From contig MU647797.1 of the NCBI GenBank assembly GCA_026770585.1, forward strand, positions 16,998-30,176: a stretch of DNA of 13,179 nt. The letters run 5' to 3'. The notes beneath the pieces were generated by a model, which was not told where the DNA came from, searched no databases, and saw only the letters and a program-made list of their open reading frames with translations. The DNA comes from Baffinella frigidus. Lineage: Eukaryota > Cryptophyceae > Cryptomonadales > Baffinellaceae. A program made the position numbers and the translations under genes. Shown in pieces: positions 6,399 through 12,458 of this stretch; the stretch's first letter is position 1, and every line of letters begins with the position of its first letter.

Positions 6399-6476
6399 GA
6401 AAAATCCTGAAGTTAATTGTCCTCAGGTAAGTTGACTTTTGATGAAAGGTTCGTAGTCCATCGTGTGGTAATGTTC
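6399..6476 (+). mobile_element. dispersed element K, copy 2
   Basis: Closely matches the complement of 2760-2831: AAAAATCCTGAAGTTAATTG, TCCTCAGGTAAGTTGACTTT, GGTTCGTAGTCCATCGTGTGG. No flanking direct repeat was found here. Confidence 0.6.
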
Positions 6477-6516
6477 GGTGGGTGGAGTACTGCTACGTGC
6501 CCCTGCGTACCCCCCC

Positions 6517-6600
6517 AACCTATCCATTTCACCCTATCCTATCCATTTCAACCTATCCATCCATTTCAACCTATCCATTTGCCAACCTATCCATTTCATT
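6517..6600. repeat. CCTATCCATTTCAA minisatellite
   Basis: Irregular repeats of CAACCTATCCATTT, about six units, starting just after a poly-C run. Confidence 0.85.
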
Positions 6601-6620
6601 GATTTTATATCTATTCCATG

Positions 6621-6779
6621 AATTGTAAAGAAAGTTCGAAACATCAATTTCTATTTCATTAATCCATTTTATTGATTGTACAGGAAGTCCGAAATATCAA
6701 TTTCCATTTCATCAATCCATTTCACTAATTGTATAAAAAGTTCAAAATATCAATTTCATTGATTTTGTCATTAAAAATC
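6621..6779. repeat. 53-bp tandem repeat x3
   Basis: RATTGTANARRAAGTYCRAAAT and ATCAATTTCNATTTCATTAA recur from 6621, 6674 and 6727, an exact 53-bp period. AT-rich, in contrast to the GC-rich surroundings. Confidence 0.85.
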
Positions 6780-6792
6780 ATTAATAATGACC

Positions 6793-6870
6793 CGCTTGAC
6801 AGATGGACCCCCCCACCCACCTTCTTTTTCTTTTTTACTCTCAGGCCTTAAGTTAAGTGATCAGCTAGTC
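6793..6870 (+). repeat. diverged repeat L copy
   Basis: A poly-C run, ACCTTCTTTTTC, ACTCTCAGGCCTTAAGTTAA and GTGATCAGCTAGTCT follow the order of the copies at 5440 and 6086 with more substitutions. Confidence 0.6.
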
Positions 6871-6915
6871 TTTGAGCCTTATGCCGGACCCGCCCACCAA
6901 CCCCACCAACCTCCC

Positions 6916-7050
6916 CTGCGGAAACGAATTAAACAAAAAAAGTTTCTTAGAACGAAACTTGTTACACAATTGGGTCTGACTAGTAATAGTAACGCATTTG
7001 TGAAGTAATTTTCGTTCGCCAGAAAGTCGTATTGTTATTCGTTTCCGCAG
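6916..7050. mobile_element. hairpin element with CTGCGGAAACGAAT ends enclosing H copy 4
   Basis: Outer inverted repeats CTGCGGAAACGAAT (6916) and ATTCGTTTCCGCAG (to 7050), 135 bp overall. Inside, at 6949-7018, is a 70-bp H module with AGTAATAGTAACGC in the loop. The same CGGAAACGAAT leader precedes copies 1 and 3, which lack the matching right end, so those may be truncated versions of this element. Confidence 0.75.
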
Positions 7051-7103
7051 TTCAAATTCCCGCTTTCCAGAGGGACCCCACGTGGCTTTAGCGACGCAGG
7101 CTG

Positions 7104-7215
7104 CCACGCCAGGGCACTCGAACCATCCACTTTTGACATCTTTCAAGGCAAATGCCTTGAATTCTTAAGTCAACCGCGCCAGATCTGGTGCGCGGATAAG
7201 GCGTCGGACACAGGA
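7104..7215 (+). mobile_element. element G, copy 2 (right end truncated)
   Basis: Starts CCACGCCAGGGCACTCGAAC and runs CATCCACTTTTGACATCTTT, AAGTCAACCGCGCCAGATC, GGATAAGGCGTCGG like the copy at 8334, but diverges after GGCGTCGG and has no CTGGCGTGG end. Confidence 0.75.
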
Positions 7216-7853
7216 TGTGTCTCTCTACTGGAAAGTTCCACCCCACCCTATCCTCTAACCGCGGTTGGATGTCGACCGCGACGGCTCCAATTCCCACAAC
7301 TTTAGGGGGATGTGGCCACGGATCAAAATCATTATAGACCCAAAGTTGACATATTTTGAGTAAAAGCTGACTGTTAAACCCCAATTCGTTTTAAAACTAT
7401 TAGATGGACAGAGCGGGCCAGAGCTTTTCAGTAGTCGCACCCCAGACCATATGATGTATTTGTTGAGGGTGTATGAGCCTACTACTTTATATATATGTAT
7501 AAGCCGACTTTTAAAAATGGGCCAGCGCTTTTCAGTAGCTGACTGGTCGAGGGTTTGACTGAAGCTGTTGAACCTGAAGCATATTTAGGCACATATTGAA
7601 CGTAACGCGCCTGTAGGCTTGGTAGGATTTAGCTGGCACCGACAGCGGTGTAACTAACGCCTTTAGGTTCAATCGTCTTCAGTTGCAATAGGCTTTAGTC
7701 TGGAGCCGTGAGGTTCAATAGGCTTTACTTGGGACCGATACTGCTGTTTGGTGGCATCGTGTCGTCGGCAGCAGCCGCTGTCGAGCGAATTGGCTATTCA
7801 CATATAAGACAGTGAGGGCCGGGATCCGGCCTTGGCTTTCAGGTAAAACAGCG
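7216..7853. other. non-coding stretch with weak direct repeats
   Basis: GGGCCAGNGCTTTTCAGTAG occurs at 7413 and 7519. AATAGGCTTTA occurs near 7686 and 7717 in a loosely repeated ...GGTTCAATAGGCTTTA context. A GGCCGG/CCGGCC hairpin lies at 7818-7832. No gene was recognised. Confidence 0.5.
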
Positions 7854-7887
7854 TTAACCCTTTAAGTTGTTTAACCCTTTAAGTTGT
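7854..7887. repeat. 17-bp tandem repeat x2
   Basis: TTAACCCTTTAAGTTGT is perfectly duplicated in tandem. Confidence 0.85.
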
Positions 7888-7941
7888 TCCCTTTGCGCTC
7901 GCTCGGAAGCATCTACTCCATTCTAGCGAAAAGGTTTGTTT

Positions 7942-8053
7942 CAAGTCAACCCCCATAGAAACTGTCAACATTTCGGTAGAGTGAGCTGCAAAGAACATGC
8001 CATTCTGGGTTGTTCGGATTCTGAGGTTGAGAGTTTGGATGGGAGTTGACTTG
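7942..8053. mobile_element. imperfect hairpin element
   Basis: CAAGTCAACCCCCATAGAAA and CTGTCAAC on the left pair with GTTGAGAGTTTGGATGGGAG and TTGACTTG on the right, with a few mismatches. The ends carry the AAGTCAAC word common to other hairpins here. Single copy. Confidence 0.55.
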
Positions 8054-8112
8054 AGAAAACTCGTTTTGCTGGCAATGTTTTTTCACCACACAGCGGGCTA
8101 CGAAGGGACTTT

Positions 8113-8129
8113 CGGCCCATGTTGGGCCG
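8113..8129. repeat. small hairpin CGGCCCA/TGGGCCG
   Basis: A perfect 7-bp stem with a TGT loop. Confidence 0.6.
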
Positions 8130-8154
8130 ATTTTCCGTTACCTTATCCGTTGGC

Positions 8155-8197
8155 ACCCCCCTATGTCCCTACAGTTTGCCTATCGCAGGGTCCTAGG
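8155..8197 (+). repeat. dispersed repeat N, copy 3 (diverged)
   Basis: CCCCCCTATGTCCCTACAG, then TTTGCCTATCGCAGGGTCCT and AGG; the CCTACSGTAGG core is mutated to CCTATCGCAGG. Confidence 0.65.
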
Positions 8198-8333
8198 TCG
8201 TGTCGCTTATGGGTTTTTCGAAATTCCTTCGAAGTCCGCTGTGTGGCCCGTCTCACGAACCCTCTCACGAATCCAGGGGTGCAAGGCGGGCAAGAAAGTG
8301 GCTTGAAACGCCCGCCCGGTGCGTCCCGACCTC

Positions 8334-8459
8334 TTACGCCAGGGCACTCGAAACATCCACTTTTGACATGTTTCAAGGGAAACGCCTTAAATTCTGAAGT
8401 CAACCGCGCCAGATCCGGCGCGGATAAGGCGTCGGTTTCCCTCGAGCAATCTGGCGTGG
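8334..8459 (+). mobile_element. 126-bp element G, copy 3, TC target duplication
   Basis: Left end TTACGCCAGGGCACTCG (first two bases changed from CC), right end CTGGCGTGG. The length is exactly 126 bp as in copies at 6173 and 12333. TC flanks it on both sides (8332-8333 and 8460-8461). Interior as in 6173-6298 in opposite orientation. A CTT microsatellite follows. Confidence 0.75.
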
Positions 8460-8461
8460 TC

Positions 8462-8492
<31 letters not shown>

Positions 8493-8499
8493 TTCTTCT
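8462..8499. repeat. CTT microsatellite
   Basis: About twelve CTT units. On the minus strand it reads as a run of glutamates in an otherwise featureless frame, which I do not take as coding. Confidence 0.9.
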
Positions 8500-8622
8500 A
8501 TATTACTCTCACGCCTAGAGATGAGTGATCCAAAAGTCTTAAGAACGATTCGACCCTCTTCGGTCGCTGAACCACAAAACGTTCCGAACCCCCGAACCCC
8601 CAAGCACACCCACCACGCCAGA

Positions 8623-8738
8623 GTGTTCGTGGGGGTCATTCTTTTTAGACCGTGTCTGAGTGCGGTTGTTAACTTTTGAAACCCACTGCCTTGAGGGGGA
8701 ATTGACTTTTGGTGACCCCTTCCAAGCCTCTGACGAGG
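8623..8738. mobile_element. G-related hairpin, copy 4, CA target duplication
   Basis: Left end CCACGCCAGAGTGTTCG, right end decayed CTCTGACGAGG. CA on both sides (8621-8622, 8739-8740). The right half, GGGGAATTGACTTTTGGTGA then CCCC, is the complement of the left half of 12333-12458, so the two copies are in opposite orientation. 116 bp, shorter than 126. Confidence 0.65.
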
Positions 8739-8797
8739 CACGCAGGTTCCGCGTTCGAGAATCGTCTTTCGAAACTCATTTGTAACTAGAGGCCCTA

Positions 8798-9023
8798 CAA
8801 CTCGAGGCTGGAAGAGGGAGTATTTTAAATTTGGGATTGTTAAATTCAGTACCAGTCACGGGCAGGCTTGGTCACGTTACTGGGGGAATTCGTTACTGGG
8901 GGAATCCCCCCAGTAACGTGACCAAACGCGATATTTGTGTGAAAATTACTACACAGCGGTCCACTTGTAAAGGACTTGTAAAGTTAAAACTTTTAAAATA
9001 GTCACATTTCTAGCCTCGAGTGG
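8798..9023. mobile_element. MITE-like hairpin A2, TA target duplication
   Basis: Second copy of A1. Ends CAACTCGAGGCT / AGCCTCGAGTGG, with TA at 8796-8797 and 9024-9025. Long segments are shared (GTACCAGTCACGGGCAGG, ACTTTTAAAATAGTCACATT, TTGTTAAATT). The central stem is GTCACGTTACTGGGGG against its complement, whereas A1 has GTCACGTATCTGGGGG: both strands of the stem have changed together. A2 also carries a short internal duplication of GTTACTGGGGGAAT. Confidence 0.85.
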
Positions 9024-9252
9024 TACATCCGAGGGGAAAACAAGTGCCATCTCACGCGCAGCAGCCAACTCCCCCAATCCGTCCCCCGACCCAACCACAC
9101 CTCCAACCCCGTCTCTCCTCCACCAACACCAGCGCCGCTGCGCGCAGTCCCCCGCACGGCCCTGGCAGCGGCGTGGTTGCTCTCGCATCCCGCAGTGGTC
9201 TGACACCAGATTCTGATACCAGATTCGTTCCACGCAGACCCACGAAAGCGTA

Positions 9253-9327
9253 CCAACCACGAGCGACTTTACAAACCAACCACGAGCGACTTTACAAACC
9301 AACCACGAGCGACTTTACAAAGTCGCC
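9253..9327. repeat. 23-bp tandem repeat x3 ending in hairpin GCGACTTT/AAAGTCGC
   Basis: CCAACCACGAGCGACTTTAC plus AAA is repeated at 9253, 9276 and 9299. The last unit runs into AAAGTCGC, forming a perfect 8-bp stem with a 2-base loop. The same stem occurs twice more at about 9827-9876, and the CCACGAGCGACTT word recurs at 10888-10934. Confidence 0.85.
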
Positions 9328-9363
9328 GCGGCAGCATGTCTCCTGGTGCATCCCGAAGGGCTT

Positions 9364-9449
9364 GGAACAGCCCCGCCGGCAGGCTCTTGAGCGCCCGCGT
9401 GACCGGTCACGCGGACGCCGAAGCCAGACGGTCGGTCGTGACTGCCTTG
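9364..9449 (+). repeat. dispersed repeat Q, copy 1, with 20-bp palindrome
   Basis: GGAACAGCCCCGCCGGCAGG, then the perfect palindrome CCGCGTGACCGGTCACGCGG at 9395-9414, then ACGCCGAAGCCA and GTGACTGCCTTG. Further copies are at 10320 and 11716. Confidence 0.85.
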
Positions 9450-9661
9450 TCAGACCCCGAGAGTGGTAGAACCCATTGCCTCGAGATCATTCAGGTCCGT
9501 TAGGTTCTTCGAGCTCCCAACATAGGCGGACACCGGAACTGGTTCTGCAGAAAAGCCATGCTTCCTCTCGATAGCTGCACCATGGCGCCTGGTTTCGTTT
9601 GCTCCACTAACACCCGCGCCCCTTCCCGCAGCCTCCCGACACCGCTAGCAGCGGCATCACA
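9450..9661. other. stretch with no recognised gene
   Basis: I see no repeat copies, hairpins or credible coding frame apart from a weak R-like segment near 9600-9655. Confidence 0.4.
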
Positions 9662-9710
9662 CCGCCAAGAGGTCCTAGGCAGGTCCTAGGGCCCTACGGT
9701 AGGGCGCATG
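9662..9710 (-). repeat. dispersed repeat U, copy 1
   Basis: 49 bp matching the complement of 12630-12678 with very few differences: CCGCCAAGAGGTCCTAGG, CAGGTCCTAGGGCCCTACGG, TAGGGCGCATG. Contains CCTACGGTAGG at 9693-9703. Confidence 0.8.
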
Positions 9711-9815
9711 TCTGCTGGTGCAACCCATAGGGGCCACTAGCGGCGTGCCTCCTCTCGCATCCCACATACTCCACTAACACCCGAGTCTTTCCACGCACGT
9801 AGACCTCCGAACGCG

Positions 9816-9881
9816 TACCAACCACGAGCGACTTTACAAAGTCGCGGCGGCCACGAGCGACTTTACAAAGTCGCCGCGGCG
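9816..9881. repeat. two GCGACTTT/AAAGTCGC hairpin units
   Basis: ACCAACCACGAGCGACTTTA, then CAAAGTCGCGGCGGCCACGA, then GCGACTTTACAAAGTCGC: two adjacent perfect small hairpins identical to that at 9310-9327. Confidence 0.8.
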
Positions 9882-10290
9882 GCGGCGTGTATCCGCTCGC
9901 GTCCCACAACCGCGCCGCACGCCGCCTCTACTCCACCAACTCCCGAGAAACCCCAACCCCCAAACCTTGCGCGCAGCCCCCCGAAAGCGCTCGCAGCGGC
10001 ATGTATCCTGTATCCTCTCGCGTCCCACAAGCCCTCCGCACGCCGCCTTTACTCCACGAACTAAGCGCGCTGCCCACCGAGACAAACGTCGAGAGTGGAA
10101 CGTCTCAAAACAAACGTCGAACCTCCTTTCACTTAAGGTCACGGTGGAAACCCCTAACCCCCAAACGTTGCGCGCAGGCCCCCTCAAGCGCTCGCCGCGG
10201 CGGCGTGCCTCCTCTCGCATCCCACAAGCGCGGCGCACTGGGCGCCATCGGCACTCGCTGCGATGATCGCCGCGCAGCAACGCCAACAAC

Positions 10291-10316
10291 GCGACCACGC
10301 CTACCCCCCGGTGAGC
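10291..10316 (+). repeat. repeat S, copy 1, with donor-like GGTGAGC
   Basis: GCGACCACGCCTACCCCCCG followed by GTGAGC. Preceded by CGCAGCAACGCCAACAAC. Related copies at about 10447, 10568, 10815 (diverged), 10938 (split by element E) and 11377. Confidence 0.75.
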
Positions 10317-10319
10317 TCA

Positions 10320-10391
10320 TCGTGAACGCCCGCGTGACCGGTCACGCGGACGCCGAAGCCAACTGTCCGAGGTGACTGCCTTGCGTGTGCC
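10320..10391 (+). repeat. dispersed repeat Q, copy 2
   Basis: Perfect palindrome CCGCGTGACCGGTCACGCGG at 10330-10349, then ACGCCGAAGCCAACTGTCCG, AGGTGACTGCCTTGCGTGTG. Nearly identical to 11741-11809. Confidence 0.85.
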
Positions 10392-10446
10392 CTAAACCAG
10401 CACCCGCACAGTCCGCCCCCTCACCTGGCAACAAACCGCCAACAAC

Positions 10447-10660
10447 GCGACCACGCCTACCCCCCGGTCAGCGAATCCGTAAAATGCATTCAGAGTTTCT
10501 GGCACCAGGCTACTTCTAGGCTTGTCTGATTCTAGTTGGGCGAAGCAATTTTGGTCCGCGGTGGGGAGACCACGCCTGCCCCCCCCGTAAGCTCCAGGCT
10601 GGTTATAGCTCTGTCTCAGTCTATTTGGGTGAAGCGATTTGGTGGGCCCGTGATCGCCGC
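10447..10660 (+). repeat. repeat S, copies 2 and 3, about 121-bp spacing
   Basis: GCGACCACGCCTACCCCCCG (10447) and GACCACGCCTGCCCCCCCCG (10568) are each followed by a GT and then a shared tail: CAGGCT, TTNTAG, GTCTNANTCTANTTGGG, GAAGCRATTTTGGT. The tail recurs loosely after 11400. Confidence 0.65.
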
Positions 10661-10748
10661 CCAGCAACCGCTACCGAGCGAGGACGGGACACAATTTTAA
10701 AAACTTTAACCTGAATCCTGAAGGAAATGCACTTTTAAAACGAAAAGC

Positions 10749-10770
10749 CAGGACCGGAATCCCGGTCCTG
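10749..10770. repeat. hairpin CAGGACCGG/CCGGTCCTG
   Basis: A perfect 9-bp stem with loop AATC. Confidence 0.75.
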
Positions 10771-10887
10771 ACTGTGTTATATGTGCCGAGTTGGCTCGAC
10801 AGCGGCGCCAGCAACGCGACCACGCCGTGACCCCGCGGTCACCGCCACCCTACTTTTATAGTTTCTGAATTGATCTATAGTTTTGTA

Positions 10888-10934
10888 AAGTCGCTCGTGG
10901 CCGGTACAAATTTTGTACCAGCCACGAGCGACTT
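10888..10934. repeat. 47-bp inverted repeat
   Basis: AAGTCGCTCGTGGCCGGTAC and AAA pair with TTTGTACCAGCCACGAGCG and ACTT. The arms are the CCACGAGCGACTT word of the 9253 tandem repeat, here in head-to-head orientation. Confidence 0.8.
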
Positions 10935-10948
10935 CCGGACCGCGCCTA

Positions 10949-11119
10949 GAGCGCTGTGCAGAGAAGTTGGCCACCGGAAAATGGGAAAATGGGGAAATTG
11001 GAGCCATTGTGTCCACCTTTGAGAAATTTATGGTACTAAATTTCTCATAAGTTGACAAAATGGCTCCAATTTCTCAATTTTCCATTATTTCCCGCGGCCA
11101 ACTTCTCCGCACAGCGCTC
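10949..11119. mobile_element. 171-bp hairpin element E, TA target duplication
   Basis: Terminal inverted repeats GAGCGCTGTGCAGAGAAG then TTGGCC, and their complement at the right, with one mismatch in 24. TA on both sides (10947-10948, 11120-11121). Inner stems include TGGAGCCATTGTG/TGGCTCCA and GAGAAATTTA/TAAATTTCTC, and AAGTTGAC is near the centre. The flanks GACCGCGCCTA and TACCCCCCGGTAAG rejoin to the repeat S core GACCACGCCTACCCCCCGGT, so uninterrupted S copies act as empty sites. No coding sequence. Confidence 0.85.
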
Positions 11120-11233
11120 TACCCCCCGGTAAGTTCCAGGCTAGAGCGGTTTACAGTTAGTGCTTTGGAGTTGTGAGTGCTTTGGAATTTTGAATGGACC
11201 CTGCAGGTTCCGTGGAGCAACGGCCGCGAGTTA

Positions 11234-11369
11234 ATCTCCATACAAGTATTAATTAATTGCTTTTGGCAACGAAAATTACTACACGATCTGCTCATAAAAG
11301 TAATAGTAAAGCGTTTGTGTAGTAAATTTCGTTGCACCAAAGGCAATTAATTAATACTTTTGTGGAGAT
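11234..11369. mobile_element. 136-bp nested hairpin containing H copy 5
   Basis: Outer arms ATCTCCATACAAGTATTAAT then TAATTGCTTTTG, and their near-complement at 11336-11369. Inside is an H module at 11266-11335 (GCAACGAAAATTACTACAC ... GTGTAGTAAATTTCGTTGC, loop AGTAATAGTAAAGC). AATGGACC flanks it on both sides (about 11193 and 11373), but not adjacent on the left. Confidence 0.8.
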
Positions 11370-11376
11370 AAAAATG

Positions 11377-11400
11377 GACCACGCCTATCCCCCGGTGAGC
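11377..11400 (+). repeat. repeat S, copy 6
   Basis: GACCACGCCTATCCCCCGGT followed by GAGC, immediately right of the nested hairpin at 11234-11369. Confidence 0.7.
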
Positions 11401-11513
11401 GCCAGGGTACTTGTAGCTCTGCTAATTCGACCAGGCCTGAGCCTAATCTGGCTGATTTCTTAGCCTGAGGTGGGCCAAGGAATGGGACGCGAGGTGATAG
11501 GGTTTACCCCGGG
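11401..11513. other. stretch with no recognised gene
   Basis: Contains only a loosely conserved tail of repeat S (CCAGGGTACTTGTAGCTCTG). Confidence 0.4.
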
Positions 11514-11515
11514 TA

Positions 11516-11667
11516 CTTATCTCAGAAAACGAGTTCTAAAACTCGTTTTCTTAAGTCAATCTCCTTACAATTTTGTCAACTTATGCGGAGAGTAAAGAAT
11601 AAGTTGACGAATTTGTAGGGGAATTGACTTAAGAAAACGAGTTTTAGAACTCGTTTTCTGAGATAAG
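11516..11667. mobile_element. near-perfect palindrome element D2, TA target duplication
   Basis: Second copy of D1, about 95 percent identical. Ends CTTATCTCAG / CTGAGATAAG, with TA at 11514-11515 and 11668-11669. The central TGCGGAGAGTAAAGAA loop is identical to that of D1. A few substitutions in the left arm (CAATCTCCTTACAATTTTG) are not matched in the right arm. Confidence 0.9.
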
Positions 11668-11670
11668 TAC

Positions 11671-11859
11671 TGTCGACATGCCGGCCCGAGACGGGTCTAG
11701 AACGAGGTCCTCACGTGGAACAGCCCCGCCGGCAGGCTCGTGAGCGCCCGCGTGACCGGTCACGCGGACGCCGAAGCCAACTGTCCGAGGTGACTGCCTT
11801 GCGTGTGCCGAGCATGTCGACATGCCGGCCCGAGACGGGTCTAGAACGAGGTCCTCACG
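11671..11859. repeat. 45-bp direct repeats T flanking Q copy 3
   Basis: TGTCGACATGCCGGCCCGAG, ACGGGTCTAGAACGAGGTCC and TCACG occur identically at 11671-11715 and 11815-11859, 144 bp apart. Between them is repeat Q. Confidence 0.9.
11716..11809 (+). repeat. dispersed repeat Q, copy 3
   Basis: The fullest Q copy: TGGAACAGCCCCGCCGGCAG, the palindrome CCGCGTGACCGGTCACGCGG at 11748-11767, GCCAACTGTCCGAGGTGACT and GCCTTGCGTGTGCC. Confidence 0.85.
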
Positions 11860-12002
11860 CGTCGCATAGACCAGGGTGTGTGGACTTAGTCCTCACTAAG
11901 CCCAGGGCAAGCCTGCATCGGGCTGTTAGGTCGACTGTATACAGGGTAAGCCCCTTTTGAGGGCTGCACGTTGCCCTCGGGGGTTGAACATCGGAATCCA
12001 CA
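11860..12002. other. stretch with no recognised gene
   Basis: No repeat partner or credible coding frame was noticed. Confidence 0.4.
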
Positions 12003-12075
12003 CAGGGCGGCGTGGAGCGCAACTTGCAGTGGGGACGTGCCACATCCTCTGGTCCGGCCGGCCGGGCGCGACGCC
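12003..12075. repeat. repeat O, copy 1
   Basis: CAGGGCGGCGTGGAGCGC, TTGCAGTGGGGACGTGCCAC, ATCCTCTGG, CCGGGCGCGACGCC. Matches 12459-12521 with substitutions and a small insertion. Confidence 0.75.
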
Positions 12076-12090
12076 AGGAATTAACGGCAC

Positions 12091-12313
12091 AAGTTGCCAA
12101 TTTAACATAATCCGAAAGCTCATAGGCTAACGGCCTGAAAATGGGGTAGTTAGGCCTACGGCATTGCTTAGGACCTCCTACCGTAGGCCGAGACTTGTTG
12201 GTCCTAGGATCCCTCGGCCTACGGTAGGAGGTCCTAGGCAATACCGTATGCTTAACTACCCCATTTTCAGGCCGTTAGCCTATAAAGTTGCCAATCTAAA
12301 ATAATCCGAAAGC
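12091..12313. repeat. 29-bp direct repeats bracketing palindrome F1
   Basis: AAGTTGCCAATTTAACATAA then TCCGAAAGC at 12091-12119 recurs with two mismatches at 12285-12313, just outside the two ends of F1. Confidence 0.8.
12125..12280. mobile_element. 156-bp palindrome element F1, TA target duplication
   Basis: Ends GGCTAACGGCCTGAAAATGG / CCATTTTCAGGCCGTTAGCC, nearly perfectly self-complementary over arms of about 70 bp. TA at 12123-12124 and 12281-12282. Both arms hold CCTACSGTAGG (12177-12187, 12218-12228). F2 at 12838 has exactly the same length. Confidence 0.9.
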
Positions 12314-12332
12314 ACGGACTCCAGCCCGCGCA

Positions 12333-12458
12333 CCACGCCAGAGTCTTCGAAGGGGTCGCCAAAAGTCAATTCCCCTTCAAGGCAGTTGTTTTCAAAAGTC
12401 AAATACCGTATCCACATACGGTTTAAAAAAATTAACCCCCTCCTCCACTCTGGCGTGG
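12333..12458. mobile_element. 126-bp element G-type, copy 5, CA target duplication
   Basis: Ends CCACGCCAGAGT / ACTCTGGCGTGG, CA at 12331-12332 and 12459-12460. Interior shares GGGGTCGCCAAAAGTCAATT then CCCC with the complement of 8623-8738. It abuts repeat O copy 2. Confidence 0.8.

Larger units (their letters stand above)
9100..10260. repeat. degenerate GC-rich tandem repeat R
   Basis: The order ...TACTCCACCAACACCCG..., CCCCCAAACCTTGCGCGCAG, CCCCCCGAAAGCGCTCGCAG, CGGCGTGCCTCCTCTCGCAT, CCCACAA recurs, complete or partial, from about 9110, 9600, 9720, 9900 and 10140. In one frame the copies read alike (SARSG..PLASHKR, LYSTN), and a 162-codon open frame runs through 9887-10375. The frame is broken in the copies before 9887. 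Conserved frame may reflect recent duplication rather than coding. No domain was recognised. Confidence 0.5.

Noticed and set aside
7997-8518. 173-codon plus-strand frame, the longest in the window
   Set aside because: It crosses a hairpin, repeat N, element G and the CTT microsatellite (poly-leucine at its end). Composed of repeats rather than a gene.
9020-9469. 149-codon plus-strand frame
   Set aside because: It runs through the A2 end, a 23-bp tandem repeat and repeat Q, with proline/arginine low complexity. No domain or codon signal.
11855-12241. 128-codon minus-strand frame starting MPRTSYRRPR, with a similar plus-strand frame at 12877
   Set aside because: Both starts are the same arm of palindrome F read from either strand. 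The similarity is explained by the element, and the remainder of each frame differs.
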